Below, piece after piece: positions 6,958 through 15,699 of a stretch of 64,000 bases of DNA (position 1 is the stretch's first letter; every line of letters starts with the position of its first letter). Position numbers and translations under genes: made by a program. Source of the DNA: an uncultured Eubacteriales bacterium (GTDB lineage: Bacteria > Bacillota > Clostridia > Oscillospirales > CAG-272). The stretch lies in NCBI GenBank assembly GCA_934394585.1, contig CAKRQU010000002.1:1-64000 (forward strand), in the 5' to 3' direction. Below the pieces are notes generated by a model that was not told where the DNA came from, searched no databases, and worked only from the letters and a program-made list of their open reading frames with translations.

Positions 6958-8820
6958 TCACACTCCCTTTGCTTCCAGTTCCGCTTTGACTTTCGCTCTG
7001 TACGCTTCACCCGCAGCAAGCTCACGCTGCCATGCGGCTTCCTCTGCTTCGGCGCGTCTTGCTTCCTTTTGCTCTTTCTTCAGCCGGTCTTCCGGAGAGA
7101 GCGCGGCAAGCTTTTCATCTTTGCGTGCCTTTGCTTTCTCAGATTTCGCTTTTTCTTTTTCTTCGGCAAGACGCTTCTTTTCTGCCGTCTTTGCCGCTTT
7201 TTCCGCTGCTGCCTTTTGATAGTCTGCAAGTTCTTTTTCAAAATCCAGCCCTTTCGCTGCGCATTTTTCCTTCAACGCTGCTTCAAAGGCAATCTCGTTT
7301 TCATGCAGATAGGTTGCTTCCGCCTCCGCCGCACGGACTTCGGGCGCAACCCATTCTTCGCCGCGTGCAGCCGCTTCCGCCTTCTGATATTCTCTTATCT
7401 TTGCCTGCTTGCGCGAGAGCGTTTTTTCAACAGTCAGGAAAATCAGCAAAACGGCAAGGATGATGCCGGTGATTGTTTCCAGTCCGACAAACGAGAAGGT
7501 GATCATATTTTTGACCGCCTGCGACTGCTGCGCGGCAACCGTCACACCGTCCACAAGCTTAGGGGCGATATATCCGGCTTTGGAGATCAGCGCATTGAAA
7601 AGACTGGTTGCAACACCGACGGTTGCCACGGCAAGGATGTTGTAAATGGACATTGCCACTCCGTCTGAGCGCACACCGCTTTTCCATTCGAGGTGATCCA
7701 GACCGTCTGCAAAAAGCGCCATAAAGACATAGGCACACGGAAGCCCGCCGATGTTTTTGATGAACTGTCCGACAAGAACAACCGCCATATTCGTCGGCAC
7801 AGCCCAACAGATTGCACTTCCGATCGCATAGAGAATGAATCCCGCAAGGGTCACATTCCGCTTGCCGAATTTCTTTGCCAGCGGCCAGACGGCAAAAATG
7901 CCGATGCCCATGGGAATGCCGCCGATGACCGAGATCATCGTCTGCGTGACGCCGTCGTTATAAGTGCCGAGGACATAGTTGCAATAATAAACAAGACCGA
8001 TATTTTTCAGCGACGTGCCGAGGGTATAGATAAAGAAATAGACAAACATCAGAATCATATATTTGTCGGTCAGCACGATTTTCAGCTGCGTCAGAAAAGG
8101 CAGCTTTTTTTCTTCCGTGCCGGACTGCTCCTCCGTCACGCGCTCTTTGGTAAAGTAATATTCAAGGAGCGTCAGCGGCAGGGAAAGGATGGAAAGAACG
8201 CTCATCACGAGGATCCATTTCGTCTGATCCACGCCGAGCATGGGCATAACTGCCATTGGGAAAACAAGCGCAACGATTATGCCGCTCATCATAATGGTGG
8301 AAATCTGATTGAATACGGACAGCCCGCCGCGCTGGATTGTGTTTCGTGTCGAAAGCGGGCACATAAGGTTGTGCGACATATTGTAGATGGTATATGCAAA
8401 CGAATAAAACAGGTTGTAGGACAGCATGACCCAGATGACCTGTACCGTCTCGCCGGCGTTCGGAACCGTAAAAAGCAGAATTCCCGTCAGCGCGACGAGC
8501 GGAGCCGACAGAAGCAGCCAAGGGCGCGCCTTGCCCTGTTTGGTCTTGGTGCGGTCGATGATATAGCCCATAATGACATTTGTGATTGCGTCTATAATTT
8601 TGGAGACAAGCGGGAACACCACAAGAAAAGCACCGCCCCAGACGGTAGTCAGTTTCAGAACATCGGTATAATAGACGTTCAGATAAGTCGCAAGCACGGC
8701 GTTTAGCAGAAGCGCGCCGCATGGACCGAGCAGATACCCGAGCCATTTTTCTTTGCCTGTGACATTTTGCGAATGAATGCGACTGTCAAACAGCTTTGCA
8801 GATAACATTTCGTTTTTCAT
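6958..8820 (-). CDS. GPH-family glycoside:cation symporter with charged C-terminal tail
   Basis: A 620-residue major-facilitator transporter of the glycoside-pentoside-hexuronide type. Twelve TM segments lie within about 30-460, with the conserved D-AITN-IMGYIIDRTKTKQGKARPW loop after TM2. Residues 460-620 form an unusual tail rich in Ala, Glu and Lys, predicted to be a long cytoplasmic coiled coil. Ordinary GPH symporters end near 450-500. It starts with ATG after AAAGGAG and overlaps the GH3 stop by four bases (ATGA). It probably imports the glycoside handled by the two flanking hydrolases. Confidence 0.9.
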   Translation of the reverse strand: MKNEMLSAKLFDSRIHSQNVTGKEKWLGYLLGPCGALLLNAVLATYLNVYYTDVLKLTTVWGGAFLVVFPLVSKIIDAITNVIMGYIIDRTKTKQGKARPWLLLSAPLVALTGILLFTVPNAGETVQVIWVMLSYNLFYSFAYTIYNMSHNLMCPLSTRNTIQRGGLSVFNQISTIMMSGIIVALVFPMAVMPMLGVDQTKWILVMSVLSILSLPLTLLEYYFTKERVTEEQSGTEEKKLPFLTQLKIVLTDKYMILMFVYFFIYTLGTSLKNIGLVYYCNYVLGTYNDGVTQTMISVIGGIPMGIGIFAVWPLAKKFGKRNVTLAGFILYAIGSAICWAVPTNMAVVLVGQFIKNIGGLPCAYVFMALFADGLDHLEWKSGVRSDGVAMSIYNILAVATVGVATSLFNALISKAGYIAPKLVDGVTVAAQQSQAVKNMITFSFVGLETITGIILAVLLIFLTVEKTLSRKQAKIREYQKAEAAARGEEWVAPEVRAAEAEATYLHENEIAFEAALKEKCAAKGLDFEKELADYQKAAAEKAAKTAEKKRLAEEKEKAKSEKAKARKDEKLAALSPEDRLKKEQKEARRAEAEEAAWQRELAAGEAYRAKVKAELEAKGV

Positions 8821-11240
8821 TTTTCGTCCGCTCCTTTGATTTTATATGATTTACACATCGCGGCAATTCCGCGGAAAAAGTGACCGTTTCCGAGCTGTAC
8901 AAAGCCCTCTGCTATATTCCACGGCATGGACCTCCCTGCCGAGAGGGAAAGCGTGCGCATACAGTTTGTATCAAAAATCCTCTGCAGGAAAATTGCGCCC
9001 TTGATGCGGTTGTCACGCTCTGTGCCTCGCGGCAGTTTTTTCGCTTTTTTCAGCTGTTTCTTTGCTACACCGCAAACGGCGTTATAAAGAATTCTGCCCA
9101 TAAAGGTCTTTTGGAAGTCGCAGAAGCGGCTTTCCATGGTCAGGGGCAATACGGGCGGCTCGCCGGGTAGCGGCGTGCCGAGCAAGTCGGCAAATTCGGT
9201 GTTTCCGATGCGCGCGGCACCCTTCATTTTTTCGTTTATACCGATGTCATACGGCGATTCCGGCACTTCGCCAACGGTCACCGTCAGCGGTGCGGTCAGG
9301 CGGATATCCTCGCTCGACGCGCCGACTTCTACGGTGTATTCTCCTTTTTCAAGCGTCCATGCGTTCTCTTTGACGTTCCAAAAAGACAGTTCCGACAAAG
9401 CAAACGAGAGGGTGACAACCTTTTCTTCTCCTGCTTTCAGATATACCTTTGCAAATGCGCGAAGCTCGCTTTCCGGCTTGAAAACGGCAGTATTTTCATT
9501 GTTTTTCACATAAAGCTGGACGACCTCCGCACCGTCACGACTGCCTGTGTTGCGGACGGTTAGAGTTGCCGTTACAATCCCGTTTTCGCTTGTCACGGCA
9601 AGGTTTTTGTATTCGAAATCCGTATAGGACAGTCCGAAACCGAACGGAAAAGCGGGACTGACCTTTGCTGTTTTCGCATAGCGATAGCCGACAAAGATGC
9701 TCTCCTTGTAAAACTCGTTTACCTTTTTGCTGTATTCTTCGCCGTAAGGAACATCGGCATAGCTTCTGTACCAAGTCTCCGCAAGCTTGCCAGACGGGTT
9801 GACTTCGCCGAAAAGCAGTCTCGCTCCGGCTTCGCCGCCGCATTGTCCCGGCAGATACAGATTCAAAATGGCGTTGACTCCGTCCGCAAACGGCAGTTCG
9901 ACAGGCGATCCGCCCGAAAGCACGACGACAATCTTTTTGCCCGTTTTCATCAAAGCATCGGCAAGCGCCAGCTGATCGTCCGGAAGGCGCATATGTATCC
10001 GATCGCCGCCCTCACTTTCGGCAAGGTCGGTAAGCCCGAGATAGAGAAGAACGGTATCATATCTCTCCGCGATGGCAACCGCTTCCGCAATCGGGTTTCC
10101 TTCCGCGGGATCGACCCCCGCGCTGTACCCGCGCACATACCTGTATTTTATCCCGCGCGCATCGAAAGCATCTTTGTGCGTCACAACCTTTGTCGGCGAA
10201 ATCATCGAACTGCCCGAACCCTGATAGCGCATTTTTTCAAACAATTCGCCGATGACGCAGAGTGGCTTTGTGCTGTCCAGCGGGAGCGTGCCGTCGTTCT
10301 TCATCAGTACCGCGCTGTCGGATGCAACCCGGGCGGCAAGCTCCGCGTGACCGTCACGGTCAAACGATTCCGTTTTTGATGCGGTTGCGAACTTCTCGGT
10401 CGCCGCAAGGATGCGTGTTACGCAGGCATTGGCTTCGTCCCCGGAAAGACTGCCGTCCGAAAGCGCGTCATAGACCTTTTTCAGGCTGACCGCCGTATCG
10501 CCCGGCATTTCGAGGTCCTCTCCCGCACGGATTCCGGCAACGCGGTCGTGCGTGCCGCCCCAGTCGCTCATCACGATACCGTCAAAGCCCCACTCCTCGC
10601 GGAGAACATCGGTAAGAAGCCACTTGTTTTCGGAAGCAAAGGTGCCGTTGATGCGGTTGTACGACGACATGACCGCGCCGGGCTTGCCTTCCTTCACGGT
10701 CGTTTCAAACGGTTTCAGATAAATCTCCCGTATGGCTCTTTCGTCGACAACCGAATTTCCGACAAAGCGGAAGTTTTCCTGATTGTTGAGCGCAAAGTGC
10801 TTCAGGCAGGCACTCACGCCCATGGACTGTACGCCGCGCACGAACGCCGCGCCGAACTTTCCTGCAAGGAGCGGGTCTTCGCTGTAATATTCAAAATTTC
10901 TGCCGCAAAGCGGGTTGCGCTTGATGTTGACACCGGGACCGAGAAGCATATGCACCCCGTAATAGCGACATTCCTCCCCAATCGCCCGTCCGATCTTTTC
11001 GGCATTTTCGGGATTCCATGAAGATGCCACGCACGCCGCCGTCGGAAATGCAGTTGCCGGTTCGCTTTTGGAAACCCCGTTATCCCCGCCGCCAATCTGC
11101 TTGCGCAGTCCGTGCGGTCCATCCGCCATTGCGAGGCGGGGGATATCAAGTCGCGGAACGCCGTGTGTGTACATAAAGTCCGTGCCCTGCAAAAGAGCGG
11201 ACTTTTCTTTTTTTGTAAGTTCGGAAACTTTATTTTTCAT
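8817..11240 (-). CDS. Glycoside hydrolase family 3 (beta-glucosidase type)
   Basis: An 807-residue intracellular enzyme, first gene of the leftward glycoside operon. The N-terminal TIM barrel carries KHFALNNQE near 148 and the nucleophile motif GIVMSDWGG near 225. The alpha/beta sandwich domain contains ESEGGDR near 409, the usual region of the acid/base. A fibronectin-III-like domain follows at about 560-660, then a C-terminal extension of about 110 residues. GGGAGGGG precedes the ATG. Beta-glucosidase is the most likely activity, but GH3 also contains xylosidases and others, so the specificity is open. Confidence 0.9.
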   Translation of the reverse strand: MKNKVSELTKKEKSALLQGTDFMYTHGVPRLDIPRLAMADGPHGLRKQIGGGDNGVSKSEPATAFPTAACVASSWNPENAEKIGRAIGEECRYYGVHMLLGPGVNIKRNPLCGRNFEYYSEDPLLAGKFGAAFVRGVQSMGVSACLKHFALNNQENFRFVGNSVVDERAIREIYLKPFETTVKEGKPGAVMSSYNRINGTFASENKWLLTDVLREEWGFDGIVMSDWGGTHDRVAGIRAGEDLEMPGDTAVSLKKVYDALSDGSLSGDEANACVTRILAATEKFATASKTESFDRDGHAELAARVASDSAVLMKNDGTLPLDSTKPLCVIGELFEKMRYQGSGSSMISPTKVVTHKDAFDARGIKYRYVRGYSAGVDPAEGNPIAEAVAIAERYDTVLLYLGLTDLAESEGGDRIHMRLPDDQLALADALMKTGKKIVVVLSGGSPVELPFADGVNAILNLYLPGQCGGEAGARLLFGEVNPSGKLAETWYRSYADVPYGEEYSKKVNEFYKESIFVGYRYAKTAKVSPAFPFGFGLSYTDFEYKNLAVTSENGIVTATLTVRNTGSRDGAEVVQLYVKNNENTAVFKPESELRAFAKVYLKAGEEKVVTLSFALSELSFWNVKENAWTLEKGEYTVEVGASSEDIRLTAPLTVTVGEVPESPYDIGINEKMKGAARIGNTEFADLLGTPLPGEPPVLPLTMESRFCDFQKTFMGRILYNAVCGVAKKQLKKAKKLPRGTERDNRIKGAIFLQRIFDTNCMRTLSLSAGRSMPWNIAEGFVQLGNGHFFRGIAAMCKSYKIKGADEK

Positions 11241-11290
11241 GAATAGACCCCTCCCGATTTTATTCTGTTACAATTATATCATCCGGCGAC

Positions 11291-11340
11291 ATTTTTGTAT
11301 TGCATTATTGTATTGATTGTGGTATAATTGTATTGAATTG
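11291..11340 (+). promoter_or_regulatory. AraC-gene promoter with TGTATTG repeats
   Basis: TTGCAT (11300-11305), 17 bp, TATAAT (11323-11328) forms a good promoter for the regulator. The motif TGTATTG recurs three times between 11296 and 11336, one copy beyond the -10. Such spaced repeats are plausible binding sites for the AraC protein. On the minus strand a TATAAT at 11278-11273 probably serves the GH3 operon but has no good -35, as expected for an activated promoter. Confidence 0.65.
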
Positions 11341-11351
11341 AGGTGATGAGA

Positions 11352-12542
11352 ATGGAAAATATTGATCTTGAATATCTGTGTTCGGTGATTGCGGGGCTTT
11401 CGGGCATTCCCGTGCGGATTTTCGACGGTGACGCGCTTGTTTATTATTCCTTTGTCGGCAGGCTTCCGCGCGACCCTATGGAAATCTGCAAAAGCGAAAT
11501 TTTTGCCATAGAGAAGAATATCGGTTACTATATGACTGCACAGTTTCAGTATTACGGCGTTGTAAAATGCGGAAAAACAAGGGTGGTCATGGGACCGACA
11601 AGGCAGGTGACTGTCAGCGACGCGGAACTGCGCTCGCTTGCGTTTCTTGCCGATGTCCCGCCCGATGACACCGATGATTTTGTCGCCGGAATGAAAAGCA
11701 TTGTCCCCATGCCGCTCGAAAGCGTGATGCAGACCCTCTGCGCCGTCAATTACATTCTCAACGGGGAGAAGGTATCGCTTGCCGACCTGACGATTTATGA
11801 CGAATTGCAAACGGACTTTTCCTCTCAGATGGCAGCTGAAAAAACGGATGCCCCGGCAGAGTATCCGACAGATTTGCATAACACGCTGTCGCTTGAACAA
11901 ACGCTGATGAGCATGATCCGCAAGGGCGATACGGCGGCGCTTTCGGAATGGGCGAAAAATGCGCCCGCCATCCGCGGCGGAGTCATCGCTTTTGACCAGC
12001 TCCGCCAGATGAAGAATATGTTTATCGTTTCCGTCACGCTTGCCTCGCGCGCCGCTATCCGAGGAGGAATGGATGCAGATGATGCGCTGATGCTTTCCGA
12101 CAGATACATTCAGCGTTGCGAGTTGATGAATACGGCGGAAGAAATCACAAATCTGCAGTTTCACATGATTTCGGATTATACCGCGCGCGTTGAACGCCTG
12201 CACATCGGAAGCGACCCGTCACAGTTGATCGCGGCGGTTTCAAACTATATTCAGCATCATCTCTCCGAGCCGATCACAACAGAGCAGATCGCCGCTTCGC
12301 TTTATATAAGCCGCACGCACCTGTCCGCCCGTTTTCATAAGGAAACGGGGATAACCCTTTCGGACTACATTCTGAAAGAAAAAACGGAGGAGGCAAAACG
12401 CCTTCTCCGTTATACCGACAAATCTCTCGCGGCAATCTCCGCCTATCTCGGCTTTTCATCGCAGAGCCATTTTTCAAGAACATTCCGCAAAAACGCAGGT
12501 ATCACCCCCGGCGAATACCGTACAAAGCACGCGGGGCATTGA
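11352..12542 (+). CDS. AraC-family transcriptional regulator
   Basis: A 396-residue regulator. The last 100 residues form the double helix-turn-helix domain, with ITTEQIAASLYISRTHLSAR, the LGFSSQSHFSRTFRK motif and GITPGEYR. The first 290 residues are a sensor region seen in Firmicutes regulators of sugar operons, with no TM segment. The ATG at 11352 has GAGGTGA five bases upstream; the GTG at 11343 lies inside that site. It is divergent from the GH3-symporter-GH78 operon and so probably activates it in response to the imported glycoside. Its last codons overlap the second copy of the 12535-12690 repeat. Confidence 0.9.
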   Translation: MENIDLEYLCSVIAGLSGIPVRIFDGDALVYYSFVGRLPRDPMEICKSEIFAIEKNIGYYMTAQFQYYGVVKCGKTRVVMGPTRQVTVSDAELRSLAFLADVPPDDTDDFVAGMKSIVPMPLESVMQTLCAVNYILNGEKVSLADLTIYDELQTDFSSQMAAEKTDAPAEYPTDLHNTLSLEQTLMSMIRKGDTAALSEWAKNAPAIRGGVIAFDQLRQMKNMFIVSVTLASRAAIRGGMDADDALMLSDRYIQRCELMNTAEEITNLQFHMISDYTARVERLHIGSDPSQLIAAVSNYIQHHLSEPITTEQIAASLYISRTHLSARFHKETGITLSDYILKEKTEEAKRLLRYTDKSLAAISAYLGFSSQSHFSRTFRKNAGITPGEYRTKHAGH

Positions 12543-12690
12543 GAAGTTTCTGCTTGACCCGACCGTCGTTTTTTGATGTGCCGACGGGATTTGAAAATCG
12601 TTTTCATTACCTGCCGCCCCGCATCCTCTGCGCTGTAAAACGAGTTGACTTCAGCTCGGCTTTATGCTATACTGAAAGCAGAAAAAAGCG
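12535..12690 (+). repeat. Dispersed promoter-bearing repeat, copy 2
   Basis: The counterpart of 50-203. It begins inside the last two codons of the AraC gene, where the GGGCATTGA that ends that gene also reads as GIE in the repeat's own frame. It carries the same order of coding tail, TTTGAAAATCGTTTTC block and promoter. The junction inside the AraC stop suggests that the module was joined here by recombination. Confidence 0.7.
12645..12673 (+). promoter_or_regulatory. Sigma-A promoter of the P-loop gene
   Basis: TTGACT (12645-12650), 17 bp, TGC then TATACT (12668-12673), the same extended promoter as at 159-187. Bases 12691-12776 form a leader with no other feature seen. Confidence 0.78.
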
Positions 12691-12776
12691 GCGTGCGCTT
12701 CTCTTCTCCGGCGAGCTTATCCTACTATTATTCAGGGCGCGACTGAGCACGTTTTGAAAAAACTGTGAGGTAACTG

Positions 12777-13439
12777 ATGAATATTGCAGACAACATTATA
12801 AAAAACAAATTGAAAAATGTGTACTTTATATGGGGCAGCGGGAAAACAACAATAGCAAATCGTTTGAAGGAAAAATACGGTTTTTACATTTACAGTACAG
12901 ATGAAAGTCGGAATCGTCAGATGAAAATTGCCAATCCCATTGACCAGCCGTATATGTGCCGTGATTTTGTAAAAGAATACGGCGTCAAAAGCTTTTGGGA
13001 ATTGCCCAAAGATGTAATTGCGGAACGCGAGGTGCATTTTGTAGCGGAAATGACGCCGATGATTGTTGCCGAGCTTATTCAGCTCTCTTCTCTGCATAAT
13101 GTTGTCATCTGCGAGGGGGATATTGATTATTATGCCATTGCTCCTGTAGCGACAAATGCGGTTCATCTTTGTAATCAAAGCACGTCTTTTGATTGGTTTA
13201 ACCGTCCCGATCATGAAAATATACGCGATACTGTTGCCGCGCGGACAGATCTGAGCAATGAAGAAAAACAGCAAATCATAGCGCATGCTTATGAATGCGT
13301 TACTCCTGCCGAATCGAATGCTCCGGATTGGGTCACCGAGCTCGGCATCAAAAATATTATTTGGAACAATCATACAAGCATAGATACTACCGCCGCCGAG
13401 GTTGCCGAATATTTCGGATTTACCATGCAGGCGCATTGA
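12777..13439 (+). CDS. P-loop kinase-like protein with shortened Walker A
   Basis: A 220-residue soluble protein. It opens with KNVYFIWGSGKTTIANRL, where nucleotide-binding kinases of this type usually read GGSPCSGKTT; three or four residues of the loop seem to be missing. YSTDE at about 40 and an EGD near 118 fit a small-molecule kinase or chloramphenicol-phosphotransferase-like fold. No substrate can be named. It is transcribed alone from the repeat-borne promoter and followed by a strong terminator. It may be a functional divergent member or a decaying gene. Confidence 0.6.
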   Translation: MNIADNIIKNKLKNVYFIWGSGKTTIANRLKEKYGFYIYSTDESRNRQMKIANPIDQPYMCRDFVKEYGVKSFWELPKDVIAEREVHFVAEMTPMIVAELIQLSSLHNVVICEGDIDYYAIAPVATNAVHLCNQSTSFDWFNRPDHENIRDTVAARTDLSNEEKQQIIAHAYECVTPAESNAPDWVTELGIKNIIWNNHTSIDTTAAEVAEYFGFTMQAH

Positions 13440-13449
13440 TAATTTTAAA

Positions 13450-13480
13450 GGGCTGACCGCCATGGTCAGCCCTCGCTTTT
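13450..13480. terminator. Terminator after the P-loop gene
   Basis: GGGCTGACC (13450-13458) pairs with GGTCAGCCC (13464-13472), followed by CTCGCTTTTT. On the minus strand it also lies beyond the RsbW-like gene, so it may serve both. Confidence 0.85.
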
Positions 13481-13549
13481 TGCTATCGCCTTACTTTACG
13501 CAATCTCTTTGCGGGTAAAGGTCTTTGAACCCTTCACCGAAAAATATGT

Positions 13550-13963
13550 TTATACGCCGATTTTTTTCCTGATTTTCAGGATGTTCTTTCCGTCCTTGTA
13601 TTCGTATGAAATTTCATCCATGCTTTTTTTCACCAGATATATGCCCAGACCGCCGATAGCCCGCTCTTCCGCGGATTGTGTGATATCCGGATCCGCCTTT
13701 GCGAGCGGGTCATAAGGCACGCCGTTATCCACAAAAGTAATCACTACTGACATGGGATTATCGATGATTTCTATACGCACCGTGGCGGGACCCACATCCG
13801 GATTATATGCATAATTTGCGATATTTCCGAAAAGCTCGTCGATGGCAATATCAATCTGAACCATCGCCTTTGCCGGGCAGTTATAGCTTTCGAGGGTTTC
13901 ATTGACAAAAGCAGTTACTTTTTCAATATTTTCAATCTTTGCATCTATTGTCAGTTCTTTCAT
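13550..13963 (-). CDS. RsbW/SpoIIAB-like serine kinase (anti-sigma type)
   Basis: A 137-residue HATPase_c_2 protein. The N box reads AIDELFGNIANYAY, the G1 region is VTFVDNGVPYDP and G2 is GGLGIYLVKK. In the family such proteins phosphorylate a STAS partner on serine and hold or release a target according to the partner's state. The ATG at 13963 has AAAGGA upstream and lies within the end of the SpoIIE-type gene (32-base overlap), so it is the last gene of the operon. No sigma factor is encoded nearby, so its target is unknown. Confidence 0.88.
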   Translation of the reverse strand: MKELTIDAKIENIEKVTAFVNETLESYNCPAKAMVQIDIAIDELFGNIANYAYNPDVGPATVRIEIIDNPMSVVITFVDNGVPYDPLAKADPDITQSAEERAIGGLGIYLVKKSMDEISYEYKDGKNILKIRKKIGV

Positions 13964-15680
13964 CACAGATCATCCTTTCTTTGTATTCAAGGCAAAGCAT
14001 CGTTATATCGTCAAATTGAGGCGCTTCATTTACAAATGTATCAATATCCGCCTTCACCGCGGAAATAATCTTCTCCGGCTTTTCGTCATTTGCTTTGTTC
14101 AGAATATCGGAAAGCCTGCTCATACCGTACAGCTCATTACGGGCATTTGTCGCTTCCGTCACACCGTCTGTATACTGGAAAATCTTATCTCCGGGCTCGA
14201 GCATTATGCTGCCGCATTTATATCGCATTTCTTCCATTCCCGCAAGAACAAATCCCGCGCGTATCTTATAAGCCTCCGCACCTTTGCCTTTTCTGATGAT
14301 AAAAGGCATCTCATGACCGGCATTTACATAATTGAATTCGCCTGTCACAAGATCGAGAATACCTTCAAAAGCCGTTATGAAAAGTCCTTCGCTGTTGGAT
14401 TCGCAAAGCATACGGTTTACATTGGTAAATGTTTCTCCCAGCTCTGTTCCGGACTGAGTGTGATCCTTTATCAGCGTTTTGCCGATGACCATAAACAATG
14501 CGGCGGGAACGCCTTTTCCCGATACGTCCGCCACTACTATGGCGAGATGCCTGTCATCCACCATAAAGAAATCGTAAAAGTCGCCGCCTACTTCCTTTGC
14601 GGGATTCATAGTGGCATAAATATCAAATTCCTTTCTTTCGGGGAAAGCGGGGAAAATGCACGGCAGCATGGATTTCTGAATATGTGTCGCGACATCCAGC
14701 TCCGCTCCGATACGTTCCTTTTCCGCGGTGATTGTCGTAACTTCTCTGATATACGAACCGATATCGGATTCCATTTGACGGAGCGAATCGTAAAGCGTTT
14801 CGATTTCATCTCCGGTTTTGATATTCAGCGGCTCGAATACGGATTGCTCCGTTTTATCGCCTCTCTGATTTTCGATATAGTTTTCCGCCGCGTGGCTGAG
14901 TCTGGTAATGGGTTTCAGAATGGCCTTGTCCGTAACAAGCAGAATAAAAATCAGCATGACCACGGCTACCGCTGCAATAATCGCGGCAATCTGTATCAGG
15001 AAGGTTTGCCTGTCGCTTAGTATTTTATTCATCGAAATATCGACAAGCACCATGCAGATCACATTGCCGTTTTCGTCGGTTACGGGAGCCGACGCGGAAC
15101 AAAGCCAGCCGTATTCCTCATAATTCGTAACATAAGCGGGAAAAGTATAGTCGCCTCTCAGCACCTTTTCCACATGTTCTTTTTCCACATCGTCCGTATC
15201 GCCCGGCTGGCAAGCCTCGCCTTCCTCGCTCGCATCCACGATATACAGATCTCTCATCGTATCGACATCGGTATAGCCGAGATACAGCGATACTACATTA
15301 TTGTCCTCTTTGATTTTTGTCAGTATATCCAGCAGGCTTTTGTATTCCGGCATTTCATGTATGTAGGCAAAGCGGGCGTAATAAGCCTCGACTTCCGCTT
15401 CGGTGAAGCTGTCAACCATGGGGATTTCGCCCCGCTCTTCGCATATATCGCGATAAACCTTTTTCACTTCCTGCGTCAGCGTTGCCGCATCCTTTGCATT
15501 TATCACAGAGGCGGCTGTCTTTGTGATAGAGGTTGCCAGACTTTCATAATGCCTGTTGAACGAATTTGTATAGGTCGTATAGCTGATGACAACAGTACCG
15601 ACAGAAAGCACTATCGTAAAAAGCAGCATTATGATTGCGACTTTGGCTTTGAGTGAAAATCTTTTTTTGCGCGTATCCAT
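13932..15680 (-). CDS. Membrane SpoIIE-type serine phosphatase with HAMP and sensor domain
   Basis: A 582-residue receptor phosphatase. A TM segment (about 14-34) is followed by an extracytoplasmic sensor of about 200 residues that looks Cache-like. A second TM (236-258), a HAMP linker (260-315), a short helix and a PP2C/SpoIIE catalytic domain (345-570) follow. Metal-binding motifs are seen as EVGGDFYDF near 368, VADVSGKGVPAALFM, and FDDITMLCLEY at the end. It would dephosphorylate a STAS antagonist, like RsbU/RsbP, when an external signal arrives. The STAS substrates are encoded upstream in the same operon. Confidence 0.92.
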   Translation of the reverse strand: MDTRKKRFSLKAKVAIIMLLFTIVLSVGTVVISYTTYTNSFNRHYESLATSITKTAASVINAKDAATLTQEVKKVYRDICEERGEIPMVDSFTEAEVEAYYARFAYIHEMPEYKSLLDILTKIKEDNNVVSLYLGYTDVDTMRDLYIVDASEEGEACQPGDTDDVEKEHVEKVLRGDYTFPAYVTNYEEYGWLCSASAPVTDENGNVICMVLVDISMNKILSDRQTFLIQIAAIIAAVAVVMLIFILLVTDKAILKPITRLSHAAENYIENQRGDKTEQSVFEPLNIKTGDEIETLYDSLRQMESDIGSYIREVTTITAEKERIGAELDVATHIQKSMLPCIFPAFPERKEFDIYATMNPAKEVGGDFYDFFMVDDRHLAIVVADVSGKGVPAALFMVIGKTLIKDHTQSGTELGETFTNVNRMLCESNSEGLFITAFEGILDLVTGEFNYVNAGHEMPFIIRKGKGAEAYKIRAGFVLAGMEEMRYKCGSIMLEPGDKIFQYTDGVTEATNARNELYGMSRLSDILNKANDEKPEKIISAVKADIDTFVNEAPQFDDITMLCLEYKERMICDERTDNRCKD

Positions 15681-15699
15681 TTGCTTGAAAATCCTCCGT

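Noticed and set aside
6319..7668. A 449-codon plus-strand frame opposite the GH78 and symporter genes
   Set aside because: It is the antisense shadow of two clear genes. It has Cys/Phe/Arg-rich low-complexity translation, no ribosome site and no family motif.
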